A stretch of 64,000 nt of DNA from Branchiostoma floridae (Eukaryota > Chordata > Leptocardii > Amphioxiformes > Branchiostomatidae), in NCBI RefSeq assembly GCF_000003815.2, contig NC_049982.1, positions 27,960,329 to 28,024,328 of the forward strand, in the 5' to 3' direction. The position numbers and the translations under genes were made by a program. The notes beneath the pieces were generated by a model, which was given only the letters and a program-made list of their open reading frames with translations, was not told the origin of the DNA and searched no databases. Positions 48,201 through 60,532 of this stretch are shown here, piece by piece. The first letter of the stretch is position 1. Each line of letters opens with the position of its first letter.

Positions 48201-50627
48201 ACAGTTTTACACATTGCAGCCAAGAGCTGAATTGCGAGGGAAATTTTACAGAGTCATTAAAATCGTCAATAGTTAAGTAACATTTTGCTGATGACCATGA
48301 TGGATAAAATACATATAGCGTTAAACTAGTTAAAAAATGTCGATCAAAAGAACTAAATACACTAGTTGAAAGCATCGATCAGTGACATTAACATGAAACA
48401 CGACCGTTACAAGCCATACAGGTTCCGGACATTTGAATAAAACCTGTTCATAGAATATCACAGGATATTTTCATTCATATATAAGCATTTGAGGCTAATA
48501 GTTCAAAACACAAAGAATATGTATCAAGGGAGGGCAATCAAGCGTTCAGTAGTATAATCATGAGAGGGATAGCGCTGGACCTATATCTATCAGTCTTACA
48601 GAATTCCCTTCTGAAAGATTCATATACTGCAGAAACATTTATTGTGATATTGCAACGGCAATTCAGCCGTTGGGCTGCGAGTGTGGCGATATGTTTTTGT
48701 TCAATAAACCATTACTCTCTTAAAGGCGGGTACAGCCTCAATCGAGATATACTTCCCCAAGATTCGATCAGGGGTCTCCTAGTTAAGCTCATACCAGTTG
48801 ATTTCCTTTGTTAATCATACTAGGCAAGTATGCATTTTCCAATGAAACTTCATCTGCATAACATGGAAGTGAAAAATTTCTTCGTTTTCCCTAAGAACAT
48901 TCTCAGTTGTTGATGGCGAATTTTATTACTATTTACCGCCATGAAAAATGGAGGTATAGTTTTTGGTGTGTCTGTATGTCGTCTGTGTGTGTGTCTGTCT
49001 GTTTGTGTTTCCGGATTTTTGTGGTCACCATAACTCGAGAACCCCTGGATGGGTTGTGATAATATTTGGTATGAGGGTTGGTGTTGAAAAGACGAAGGTC
49101 AGTATCGATTTTTGGACCCCTGATGTGTGACCTTGGTACTGCAGCAAAACTTTGATATTTTGTATCTTTTGACCTAGACATGCTATGGTCTTGAACTTTT
49201 GGTGACAGATAGCTTGTGATGTAAGGAAGAAATGATGTACATTTGAGGCACCTAGCTGTAGCGGCTTACTTTTGAACTGCAGGGGCAATTTTGTCAAAAT
49301 CTTCCAAGGAACGTAACGGAACATAGGAACAAAGGATTTCCAAAATATGTAGCATGCAGGTTTCTTTGGCAGAGATGTACATTATGAAGTGAACATTATG
49401 CAAATTTGGATTTGATTTGCATACCTAATGAGGAAAATCTATATTCACAGTGTTTACTATTATATGACTCAAATACATGTACGACAGTTTGTGACAGGTG
49501 GAAGATTAGCAGTTGCCAATGATGCAAATAAATCTCTAATTTGCATAATTAAAGTGAAAGTGTCTGAAGTACCGCAGCATTGCAGGAAGACGTGCTCTTC
49601 GTAAAAGTAGTGTGGTATAGTCCATGGTCAGTTAGAGAGTCGTCCCGGCAAATGGCTTCTTATGGGGAGGAATATCTGGGATTGATCAACGGAAGAATTC
49701 AGGGGGAGGATCATTAGTGATGGATAGGGGTGTGGCATGAAGAAATTAAAAAATACCCCAAAGGGATATTTCACGGAGGTATGAGATCTTTGATTTCTCG
49801 TTTCAGAAAGCTACAACGGGTATGTGTACGTGGACTCGGACAAGATCGTCTTTGGCCAGAGGCAATTTAGTAAGCCTTTTGGTGTCGCTGTGTCCGCTGT
49901 CAACGAGATATTCGTAACTGAATCAGAAAACTGTCGAGTCCAAGTCCATCGCATAGATGGGGAATTCCTCCGCTCATTCCAAACGACATTTAATGATGAA
50001 AAGAAAATGTTCCCTTGCGATGTCGCCATTGACGGAAATTCTCATTTGTGGGTCGTCGGGAAATTCATTTATGACAGGCACACACACGCATTTGGTGTGG
50101 TGCAGTACAGTCATGATGACGGCCTTCCAATTAGAAATTTTAAATTTGACGACCTTCGACTTCATCCTACCATTGCCATAGACGTACATACGAACAAAAT
50201 CATCCTGGCTGGTATGGATGAAATTTTCATTTACAAACCAGACGGCTCGCTCAATCATAGGTTTCGAAAGGAACAGGGAGACCACTTTTCATTTGTGGCA
50301 TCAAATAAGGGACGTATTTTTGTTTCCGAAAAGGAGTTTGTCCAGGTCTACAATCACTCTGGAGATTCCTTGTTTAAATTTAAAACCGATGGACTTGGTA
50401 AAATAACGGCTCCTGTTATTCTTTTAGATTCCTGGGGTCACATTTTGGTGGCATACCCACTAACCCAACGTGTGGACATGTTTACCAGCCAGGGTGAATT
50501 TGTTCGCACCGTGGTCAAAACACCACTACCCACGCGTATTGCTATCGGGCCACGTGGACATTTGGTGGTTACCAACATATTTGACAACACTGTCACAGTC
50601 TTTCCACCCCAGACGCCATTTGTGTAA
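39207..50627 (+). CDS. NHL-3: transmembrane NHL protein, exon 4 frameshifted
   Basis: Exons homologous to NHL-2: 39207-39537, 42438-42710, 43876-44045, 44983-45139, 45930-46013, 47891-47966 (or 47894), 49807-50627 (stop). All lengths agree with NHL-2 except exon 5 (6 bases longer, in frame) and exon 4 (157 against 156 bases). The extra base, a G within the 'cgtcgctgcc' stretch near 45,115, shifts the frame and gives TGA at 45,136-45,138, three residues from the exon end. If exon 4 is skipped, phases still join and the protein would be complete. Exon 1 differs from NHL-2 at 3 of 110 residues, exon 3 at none, and the NHL exon at about 18 of 272. NPTY replaces NPLY, so NPxY is kept. Either a recently damaged gene, a gene spliced around exon 4, or a sequencing error. 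Confidence 0.85.
39992..40405. repeat. 207-bp tandem duplication in NHL-3 intron 1
   Basis: 'gcgtgggt.gcagaatccccag' starts at 39,992 and again at 40,199, followed by matching sequence to 'gctatcagctgacttca'. NHL-2 has one copy (about 16,615-16,795). Confidence 0.75.
40655..40923 (+). mobile_element. tRNA-derived SINE (paralogous to 17,070-17,338)
   Basis: tRNA-like head at 40,663-40,728 with the same A- and B-box words; anticodon-loop region reads ctctaaa against ctcgaaa in unit A. The shared location shows it predates the A/B split. Confidence 0.72.
42016..42408 (+). mobile_element. LINE 3' end with TTGAC repeat tail
   Basis: Present in NHL-3 intron 1 only. It ends 'gcaataaactttgacttgacttgac', a polyadenylation-like AATAAA followed by a short tandem repeat, like CR1-type 3' ends. 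No coding part remains. Confidence 0.6.
45136..45138 (+). other. Premature TGA in NHL-3 exon 4
   Basis: In-frame stop created by the extra base near 45,115. The acceptor (44,981-44,982) and donor (45,140) are intact and identical in form to NHL-2. Confidence 0.8.
45415..45806 (+). mobile_element. SINE insertion, unit B only
   Basis: NHL-2 reads 'aagtattctacattgag' without break near 22,805; here about 390 bp intervene. The insert has the SINE body words 'ggtaaaaatgagtacct' and 'aagaacccccacacgtgcg', then a longer tail ending in 'acatacatacatatatacat'. Confidence 0.65.
47104..47256 (+). pseudogene. Relic of stalk exon 6 in NHL-3
   Basis: Same acceptor and HLRVTS start as in NHL-2; the frame runs to TAG near 47,254 without a plausible donor. 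Two bases differ in length from NHL-2 just after 'ttagttctg', changing where the frame ends. Confidence 0.6.
47473..47758 (+). mobile_element. SINE body (paralogous to 25,470-25,765)
   Basis: Same body and 'ccaaaccaaac' end as in unit A, at the same place. Confidence 0.65.
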
Positions 50628-51189
50628 ACTTTTTTTACCTTTTGCCAGGTCATATCAAATATTTGCAAAAGGTCATGTTTTTGGCTGCTTTGCGAGTAAC
50701 TTTGTGTCTGTAATCAGTTGAACTCAATAATGCATCGTTGGATTGCGTTGATATTTGGCAGGTGGGAATTTGTCAATACAAGCGCGACTGGCGCCTTGTT
50801 AAGGTACTGTAGTGGAACATCTGGTTTTGTATTTTTCAGATTTCATAATGTGTGTTTGTGTAACTCCAAAAAACGGAGAAAGAATACAGAATACATCTTA
50901 CAATTCTACTAATAACATAGGATAATAATATTCTACTAATTAAACAATATAGGATAACAAGAAAAAACTGTATACAATCAGGTGGGGCTAAACTTGAGTG
51001 TCACTATCTTTTCTAATCACAAAGCAATCTTTTATGTATTTATCTATCTTAGCATTATGATAGCTGTCGGATCTAAAGCATTTGACCTTATTTGTTTGCA
51101 AAAGGAGGCTGGATTTGAATATCTACTTTTGTTCTTCATTTCATGAGTGAATGAGTTAATTTCAAGATGACCACACCTTTTTCAACTTT
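50628..51189. other. 3' flank of NHL-3
   Basis: Non-coding, close match of 28,738-29,289. Confidence 0.4.
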
Positions 51190-52720
51190 ATAGATTTTTC
51201 ATCTACTAAAGATAGTGAAATACTGTATGTTTCATACATAATATGTTTTACCTGCTACATTTATTAATTGCTAAAGATTTTCACAGCAGATTTCATTCTT
51301 CATCACAAGATATTACCTTTCCTATCTTCTAAAGATAGTGAGAGAACATTTTTCTTCATACATAATTATAAGATGTTCTATTTGTCATCCACTAAAGAAA
51401 GTGACAGCAGATTTTATTCTTCATACATAAGATGTTCGAAATTTTATCTGCTCAAGATAGTGACAGTAGATTTTATTCTTCATACATAAGATGTTCAATA
51501 TTTTTATCTGCTTAATATAATGACAGCAGATTTTATTCTACATTTATAAGATGTTTGATTTTTTTTCTGCTTAATGTAGTGACAGTAGATTTAAAGTAGT
51601 GACAGTAGATTTTATTCTTTATACACAAGATGTTCAATATTTTATCTGCTTAATATAGTGACAGCAGATTTTATTCTTCATACATAAGATGTTCAATATT
51701 TTTATCTGCTTAATATAGTGACAGCAGATTTTATTCTTCATTTATAAGATTTTGATTTTTTATCTGCTTAATGTAATGACAGCAGATTTTATTCTACATT
51801 TATAAGATGTTTGATTTTTTATCTGCTTGATATAGTGACAGTAGATTTTATTCTTCATACACAAGATGTTCAATATTTTTATCTGCTTAAGACAGTGACA
51901 ACAAATTTTATTCTTCATACATAAAATGTTTAATTTGTTTTTATCTACTAATAAGATAGTGACAGTAGATTTTATTCTTCATATATAAGACGTTCAATTA
52001 TCTATCTGTTAAAGGTAGTGACAACAGATTCTTCTTCATACATAAGATGTTTAATATTTTTATCTGCTAAAGATAGTGATAGCAGATTTTATTATTCATA
52101 CATATAAGATGTTCAATATTGTATTTGCTATAGAAAGTGACAGCAGATTTTAATCTTCATACATATAAGATGTTCAATATTGTATTTGCTATAGGAAGAG
52201 ACAGCAGATTTTATTCTAATTTCAGAAGATGTTCGTTTTTTAACTGCTAAAGGTAGTGACAGCAGATTTTATTCTTTATGCATAAGATGTTCATTTTTCA
52301 TCCACTAAAGATAGTGACAACAGATTTTATTCTTCATACATAAGATGTTCAATCTTTTTATCTACTAAAGATAGTACTTTATTCTTCTCATATACGATGC
52401 TCAATGTTCCATCTGCTTAAGACAATGGCATCAGATGTTATTCTTCATACACAAGATCTTAAATTTCTATCTGCTTATATTAGGATAGTGACAGCAGATT
52501 TTATTCTCCATACATAAGATGTTTAATTTTTTTTATCTTCTAAAGATAGTGACAACAGATTTTTTCTTCATACATAAGATGTTCAATTTTTTATCTGCTA
52601 AAGACACTGACAGCAGATTTAATTCTTCATACATAAAATGTTAAATTTTTTCATCTGCTCAAGATAGTGACAGTAGATATTAACCTTCATACATACAATG
52701 TTCATTTGATTTTTTTTATC
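51190..52720. repeat. 60-bp minisatellite array, unit B
   Basis: Same unit as 29,290-33,265 but without the hAT element and with one instead of two higher-order blocks, so it is about 1 kb shorter in repeat content. Confidence 0.93.
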
Positions 52721-53342
52721 TGCTTAAGACAAGGACATCAGATTTGGCACACAAAAAAATTTGGTACCTAAATTGACATGTTCAGAACCAATTTGGCGAC
52801 ATTGTTTACAGCGGTTAAATCTTCCAGCATGGCCAACATACAATGCCTTTCTTCGACATTTGTATTATTATCTTTAATTATCATTGTTTTCTTTCGCATT
52901 TTGTATTTGCTGTAATGTGAAAAAGTAAACAGTACAGATTGTGACTGTGCTAAGGTAATCACTATTTCTATTATCAATACATGTTTTACTTAAAACATTC
53001 TCTTTGGTTTAGCAATGATAGTTATGGTACCCAACGGGCACCACCCCCCACCCCCCGGCATTGGAACATGGGGCGCCCGGGATAGTAAAGGTATCCAGCA
53101 AGCAACCAAATTGTGCTGACCATAATGTATGGGACTTTTGTGATCATACTGGGCTAGTTTTATTCCAAAATAAACTCAACGAGTAAGCTAAAAATCGATG
53201 AATTCCGAAATACAGTCAAAAACACCTGATTGATTGATTGAAACCGGTCCCCTATATATTTACAAGGAAAGATGAGCGGGTACCTTAATTTTGATTTCAA
53301 TTATGTAAAAGGAATGGAGTCGCTTATTCTACCAGATCGAAT
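52721..53342. other. Spacer between minisatellite and GST copy 2
   Basis: Non-coding; matches 33,290-33,953. Nothing else seen. Confidence 0.4.
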
Positions 53343-54469
53343 TCAAAATGGCGTCTCTGGACGTTCTTTCAGCCACTTGGCTATCCCAGGGTTGGAGGTC
53401 ACGTGGTTCATGACCTTCTTCAGGCCGGAAAACTCGTCCACATTCGGCACTTTCATCCAGGTTCCCACCAAAGTCGCCATGTTGAAGAAGGTGATGTCAG
53501 CCAACGTTAGCTGGAAAACATTTTGAAATGTTGTATGAGTATCAAATACTGACGTCACGGGAACTAAGAGGTTTGTTATTCGAACCTGATGAAGGCTGTA
53601 ATAGAGACACTCGAAAAATCTGATTTACTATTGATTATCGACTGTTCTATGAGAGTACAGTATAGTTATCGACAATGTCGCCAATCGTCAGATGGAGAAT
53701 CTTTCAGCCAAGAGCGTTCTTTAAAAGGCATAACAATTCTAAACACATCATTGAGTGGATTCAAGTGGCATACTTATAGACTGAGGTATAGTTGTTGTAT
53801 GTATTGAAAGAGACATTTCAAATAGAATACATCTAACATTAGCGTCTCTGAATTGATGAATGTTTGTACGTACCTCACTACCAACAAAGTGCCCACTGTC
53901 GCCGACCAGCTTATTGAGGAAGGTAAAGAACTGGGGCAGGAAAGTGTCCTCATACTCTTTCGTCCTTTCAGCCTGTTGCAGTAAATGTATATAAATAGAT
54001 TTTATATAGAAAAGTACAACAATAGTGCGCACATATGAGCTCTTATGACGAAAACTACAAATAAAACTGATGAAATGATGGCTGGTAAATGTTGAAATAT
54101 TTGCACAAGTTAGGCTGCCGATTAATGTTGTGAATAAGATAAATTTCGAAGAACTGAGGAGAACATTGCTGTAGACATAGACTTGTCGTGACCTTTATGT
54201 CTTCGTTCTTCTCAAAGTACGCGGCATAGCCTTTGCTCCCCATCTCTTCCATACCGTCCATAATCATGTCCACTCGCGCCTGCTCCAGAGGGGTCTTACC
54301 AGCCAAGCCTATATAGACAGTGAACATCAATCAATCAACCAAGCAACCAATCCAGCAATCAAACAATGTCATCGGGGAAAATGTACGACAAGCTGTCCTG
54401 AAAAAGCAAAAAGATCTATACTGGTTTGATGGCCTTCGCCAAGAAGGCTATATTTTCGGTAGCGTTTGC

Positions 54470-54528
<59 letters not shown>

Positions 54529-54634
54529 NNNNNNNNNNNNNNNNNNNNNNNNNNNNNNNNNNNNNNNNNNNNNNNNNNNNNNNNNNNNNNNNNNNNNNNN
54601 NNNNNNNNNNNNNNNNNNNNNNNNNNNNCACACA

Positions 54635-54696
<62 letters not shown>

Positions 54697-54810
54697 ATAC
54701 ACACACATACATGCATACACACACATACGCACACACACACAGACACACACACATACATACTCACACATACGCACACACACACAAACACACACACACACAT
54801 ACATACACAT

Positions 54811-54863
<53 letters not shown>

Positions 54864-55324
54864 AAGACAGATACATCCACGGACAGCGCAAAAACACTAC
54901 TTTGTAACCGACCCCATGTCTCAATCGAGTTCCGAAGCCCCGTACCTGCCTGTTTGGCGACGTAACGTGCGATACTGTTACTCTGGCACAGCATAGTCCC
55001 GTCAACCTCAAGGATCGGAACTTGGCCCATTGGAGTGTCTGCAAAACAACATTAAAGACCTGATTTGACTTATCATAGTATATCATAGCATATTCTATAT
55101 AAATTGAATTGAAGCTTTATAAAAGGTTTTGAAAATAAACTATAACGTATATCGTACAAGATCCATTTCAGGTATAGGGGGCGTGGCTCACTTGGTTTGA
55201 GGTCGGGCCACTGATCCCGTTCAAGCCGAACATCTTCGTACTCTATCCCGCCGGCAGCGAACACCAGACGGACTATCTCAGCAGAGCCCCTTCCGTTGAA
55301 GTAAGTCAGTTTATAAGCAGGCAT
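53343..55324 (-). CDS. Sigma-class glutathione S-transferase, copy 2 (complete, five exons)
   Basis: Minus-strand exons: 55324-55192, 55038-54946, 54308-54193, 53972-53874, 53510-53343 (stop); every exon has the same length as in copy 1 and the product is 202 residues. Tyr8 in [15 protein letters not shown] with cis-Pro 52, QSNSIARY and LTLAD are all present, so the enzyme should be active. Intron 2 holds a long GT tract, an assembly gap and a long CA tract, in place of the LINE of copy 1. Substrate range is not predictable from sequence. Confidence 0.93.
54470..54528. repeat. (GT)n tract at left gap edge
   Basis: Pure GT repeat running into the N gap. Confidence 0.95.
54529..54628. other. 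Assembly gap of 100 N
   Basis: Exactly 100 N. The repeat is GT on the left and CA on the right, so the two flanks are not one continuous (GT)n on the same strand. Confidence 0.99.
54629..54863. repeat. (CA)n tract ending in (GA)n
   Basis: CA repeat with 'cata' variants, then about seven GA units. The GA end corresponds to 36,555-36,580 near GST copy 1. Confidence 0.95.
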
Positions 55325-56417
55325 CGTTCTCCGGAATCCTCAACCTCCGTTTAGAATTTATTCAAACGTTTTGCACTGAGGCCGACAATCACAGTTACGA
55401 AGTCACCGTCACCAACGCGGAAGCGAACAGGAAATGACCTTTGCTACTACTTCCGGGTGAACTTAAGGGTATCGGTCAAGGTCATCATCTAATGAATGAA
55501 TAACTTGGTCCGATAGGAACATGGATGGATGCAAATGATGCAAATCATGACTTTATTTGCAGAACCAAGGAAAAAATTGCATCATGCCTCAGTGAAAAAT
55601 AACGGAATATCCATACTGAAGGAAATGATAAATTTCTAAGATGAATGTCATAAGACACAGATTTTGTAACTTTGTATTCATAATGGTTTCTAATACAGCT
55701 TGACAAAATGTTATGGCCAATTGAATGATATTTGTCAAGATAAAGGAAGTGAGATGTTTGTTGCGTAAACGCAGAATTTGTTTTACTTGCACTGAATTGA
55801 ATTCCCAGTCTGTTTCCTTGGTTTAGGTGGAGTGACGATGCTACTAAGGGTGATTTTGTTGGTCTATTGGCGGTAAAATTTCTACGGCGACAATTTACAT
55901 GTACGGCTACAATCTAGATGGCAATTGCAAGCATTGTTTTGTGGAAGTCTGATTGAATTGACTTTAATAAGGATCTTGTCTTTTTTTTTGTGAACACATA
56001 CAAAGATATCAACTTGACGGAACGATCTACGCCAGTTTTGGAGTTATTTATAAGAGGTCTGAAATTCAGAGTCTTTGTCGTTTTTCACATGATTCGAGAC
56101 ATACAGTGTCACGCTACGCAATGTTCCATGTATATATACATATATGACCTTGACCTATAACACCCTATCGACCGCTGACCCCTGTTAATGTTATTATTGG
56201 TGCGGTGTACTTCCGGGTTCCCGGTGCCACGCGATGGTACATTTATATAATCACGATAACATGCGCGCCTGACTCAGGGTATAGTAATAACTGTAGATGA
56301 AGATGTAACCAGCAAATATGGAAGAACAACTGAACGTTTCCTAGGTCTTAATTCTGTAAGCTCGTCACGGAAAAATAGAAGACGGCCACCTAAACCGTAC
56401 TAGTGGCACAACCAAAG
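55325..56417. other. Intergenic region between GST copy 2 and acid phosphatase
   Basis: The two genes are divergent, so both promoters are expected here. The first 460 bp belong to unit B. 55,790-56,417 is single-copy in the window; GC-richer sequence around 56,200-56,240 ('acttccgggttcccgg') contains an ETS-like CTTCCGG word that would suit a housekeeping promoter. That reading is inference. Confidence 0.45.
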
Positions 56418-59400
56418 ATGGCGGACAGTCGTGCTACCAGTCGTGTTGTTTACATTCTGCTGGTGAATCTCCTACTCTGTCTGCACATCAGGGGCAAGAG
56501 GACTCTAAAATTTGTCAGCCTGGTAGGTGTATGCTGTTTTATGTGTAGTCATTCCATGATAATATTAGAATTCAAAATTTTCTTTCATGCAATGATAAAG
56601 GTAGGCAATATAACAAATTACCTATCTTTCCATTTATACAGCTATATCGACACGGAGACAGGACTCCGTATGACGTGTACGGAAATGATACCAACACAGA
56701 GGACACCTGGCCACAGGGTTTTATGCAGTTGACCAGGGTATGTAGCATAACTCAATTAACACACGTATACACACAGGCGCGCACGCACACACACACACAG
56801 ATATGTGCATCCATACATACATTATACATAGACAACCACGCACACACATACACAAATACATTTACACACACATATATATGTCAGGGTAGAGACGCCTATC
56901 TGGTAGAATAGCGATTATATCGGTAGAGATCCCGATCGTAGTCTCTGTCGGCAGAAAAAAAAAACTCCGATCGGGATCTCTACCTGCAGATTCGCTGATT
57001 CTACCGGTGGAGATCCCGATCGGAGTTTCTGTCGACAGAGATTACGATCGGGATCTCTACCAATAGAGATCATATTCATATTCCCTTCATATCCCTGCAT
57101 ATTGATAGGGAATTGTCAAATATGTGAATTTATTGGCTTAAGTGATCATCACAAGTTCAAATTTGTCTCAAATTGTGTCACTTAGAGAAGAAACTGTTTG
57201 GCTTAAGCCCAATAAATTCACATTCTTATGCATATAAAGCTGGAAAAAAACAATGGCTAAACCAGATAGCTGAGAGTCTACTTTAATATTAAGTACCAGA
57301 CAAGTCCAGCAACATTCCAATTAGAAATGACTCAAACAAGACGGGGCTGATAACCATTTTTCTGCTTTATCCGAATTGTGAATATTGCTTTACTATCAAT
57401 AAGTAACAAGCACTCTACACCAAGTTAGATTAGTAATATAAAAGTTTGCAAACATTGAAGAACCAGATCGATATTTCTAACAGTAGAATCGGTGACTGTA
57501 CTGGAATAAATCCCGATCGGGGTCTCTGTTGACAGAAACTCCGATCGGCATCTCTACCGGCAGAGATCCCAATTGGAGTTCCTACCAACAGAAATCCCGA
57601 TCGCGATCTCTACCGGTAGAATCGCCGATTCTACCAGATCGGAGTCTGTACCCTGACATATACAATTCAAACACATGTACACACACACGCAATCTACAAT
57701 CTAAAACTCTACTTCAATATCATGCATTTTTATTAGCCACTGGGCCTCTCTGTCTAGTTGCATTTGATTCATTTATGGAGCACATTTCATAATCAAATCT
57801 TTGGCCCTCATACTTTTGGTACAGTATGCAACATTTTATGAAAATTTTGAATGATTGTAGTTGTTCATCTCAGTGTCTAATATTTTATATAGGCATCAAA
57901 CAATTACTCCCTGCTATACACAGGTCGGTATACAGCAGCAGTATGAGTTGGGGCAATTTCTCCGAAGTAGATATGTCGGACCGGACTTCCTCAATTCATC
58001 GTACAGCAGATATCAGGTAAATATTTATATAATCATTTATATCATATTAGTTTACATATTACTTAAATGGAAAGATATGGTCTTATCTTTAGTTTTCAAG
58101 ATCACCATTAGAACACAACAAACAGTCAATAAATGTTGATACAAAAAAAACATCAATGTACAAGCTTACAAAGGTATAGCAGCAACAAATTGCTTTTAAA
58201 TCCGTACAATTGTGGGTCGAAGTTTGCAGCTGTAAGTTTACAGTTGTGTATGCACAATTCCAGATATGTCTAGCTTGGCAGATATGTGTTTACATATAAC
58301 ATGTTTATAGCTGTTGTAGATTCTGTTTTCAGTGCCCTGCATTCCAAAATGCAAATCCGGTTTTAGGGCTCGGTTGTGGGCAAAAAAGACTAACTTAAGC
58401 ACAGATTACTACTACCCCTGTCACATTTGGCGAAAATCGATCGGACGACGATATAATGATAACTACAATGCACAACAATTGTACAACGTACAAAGTATGG
58501 CTTATGTGTGACAGGGACGGTTTTCAGGTGAAAAATATGCGCAACCTTCTGTCGATCTTAGATATGGCCGATCTTCCATCGATACACCCGAAGATTGTGG
58601 ATATTGTGACAGGGGTATACGCACCACTCTCTCATGACTTTTCAAGGTACAACGTTAGTTCACCTTTATCCGGGGTAACCTAAATCCGTTGTTTTAAAAG
58701 AAAACAGGGAATTTGCAGATATCAAGTCCACGGACGGTGGTATAAACTTGCATAGTTTTCAAAATATTGCAACATCCGAGGACGTGATATCCCTAAATAA
58801 CGCGTTCGTAAAAAAAAGGATATAGGTTCATATAGGTTACCCCACGGATAAAGGTTAACTAGCGTTATACACTCACAACTGGCGGTTTACACAGGTCCAG
58901 GTTTGGAGCACGGATACAGACAGAACCCGGATGAGTGCCCAGGCTAATCTAGCAGGTTTCTTCCCTCCCTCCGGAAATCAAGTCTGGAATCCGGACATCC
59001 TCTGGCAGCCGATACCCGTCCACACTAAGCCTGAGAATGAAGACTCGGTGAGCTACTATTGAGTTTGAGTTTAGTTTGAGTTTATCTTGAGTCTATTTTG
59101 AGTAAATCTGTTTTGGTTTCTGTTCTTAGGATGTCATCCAATGTGTGTCCTAGCGTGTGAATCGTGCTATCATCCGCATAATGGTCTAATGATGCATTCT
59201 GTACCACCTCCTGCATATCATTTACATATATGCTATACAGTTGTGGTGCTAGGCAGATGCCCTGTGGTACCCCACAGTGTAAGGTTCTCTGCTTGCTGTA
59301 GGCCCCACTTGTATATACTTTCCATTTGCAACTTACACTAAAGGTGTCATAGGGTTGCTGTACCCGGTGCAACACCAGTTTTTCATTTTGGGCCGGTCCG

Positions 59401-60467
59401 GAATAAAACTGACCTGAAAAAAAATCAGTGACCTATTAGAAAATGAATAAATTATACCGGTAGACGTTCACGTGTTTTGGGGCTTGCCAGTCCATGAAAA
59501 ACTCCATGAGTTGATAGTCATCTTTACCATACTTCTACGGTCAATCTTGGTGTAAGTTAACAGCTAGTGTCAGTTAGTGTTGTTTACATGAAGATAGGAT
59601 TTCGAAACGCCAGAGCTAGTCAGATACTCGACCCAACAGATTCCATTGTAGCGAAATGGAACATTGTTTTGAGTATCACCCATATACAATTTTTTTTATG
59701 TACAATAAGGTCCAGGTTTTCACCGGGTCCTGTTACCCTGGAGCTAGACTGTAGATTTTCGAGCACGGTATATAAAGTGCTAAAACGTTTAATTCAAAAT
59801 GTAAGGGTAAGATACATAATTGTACATATCCTTTTTTACCGTTATACATAATTATACATATTCCCTTTCACTATCATACATAATTATATATAGAAAATTT
59901 GGCTGTTATACATGATTATACATATCCCCTTTCACCATCGTACATATTATGTATGATAGAATATATTCCCTTATACAATATATTGCCAACGAAAACAACT
60001 TCTTAAGATTTGGGGAATCATTACATTCGTTTATTTACAATATTGGTGTGATGTGTGTGATGTGGGTGATGATTACAAATATTACGTTAAAAATTCCATA
60101 TCAAAATTAACAATAAAACAACCTTTTTTTAGTTGCTGGGAATGCCACCATGTCCCAGATTTGACTATCTAAAGCAGGAATACCAGAGAACCAACCAGGA
60201 GTATCTACAAATGGACCAAGACAACAAAGTAAGGGAGATGCTTGTGGCATGTTTTTGGAAATCTTTATTACTTAATTGTCCTTTCTTTCGTGTTATAGAG
60301 CATGGTAGGTACATTTTCTCGTGTTTTGAATATTGCAATAAAGGGTATATTAATTTTACCCGAGAATCTTGTGACAGCAAAATTGCGTATGACTCATGAT
60401 GTTTACTATGAGAGTGCGTGTATGTATGTATGTATGTATGTATGTGTATGTGTGTGTGTGTGTGTGT

Positions 60468-60532
<65 letters not shown>

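Larger units (their letters stand above)
38803..55788. repeat. Segmental unit B (NHL-3, minisatellite, GST)
   Basis: Second copy of the cassette in 15,290-38,136, same order and orientation. Unit-B-only sequence includes a 207-bp tandem duplication (39,992-40,405), a LINE 3' end (about 42,016-42,408), a SINE (about 45,415-45,806) and about 100 bp near 48,620-48,725. Confidence 0.9.
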
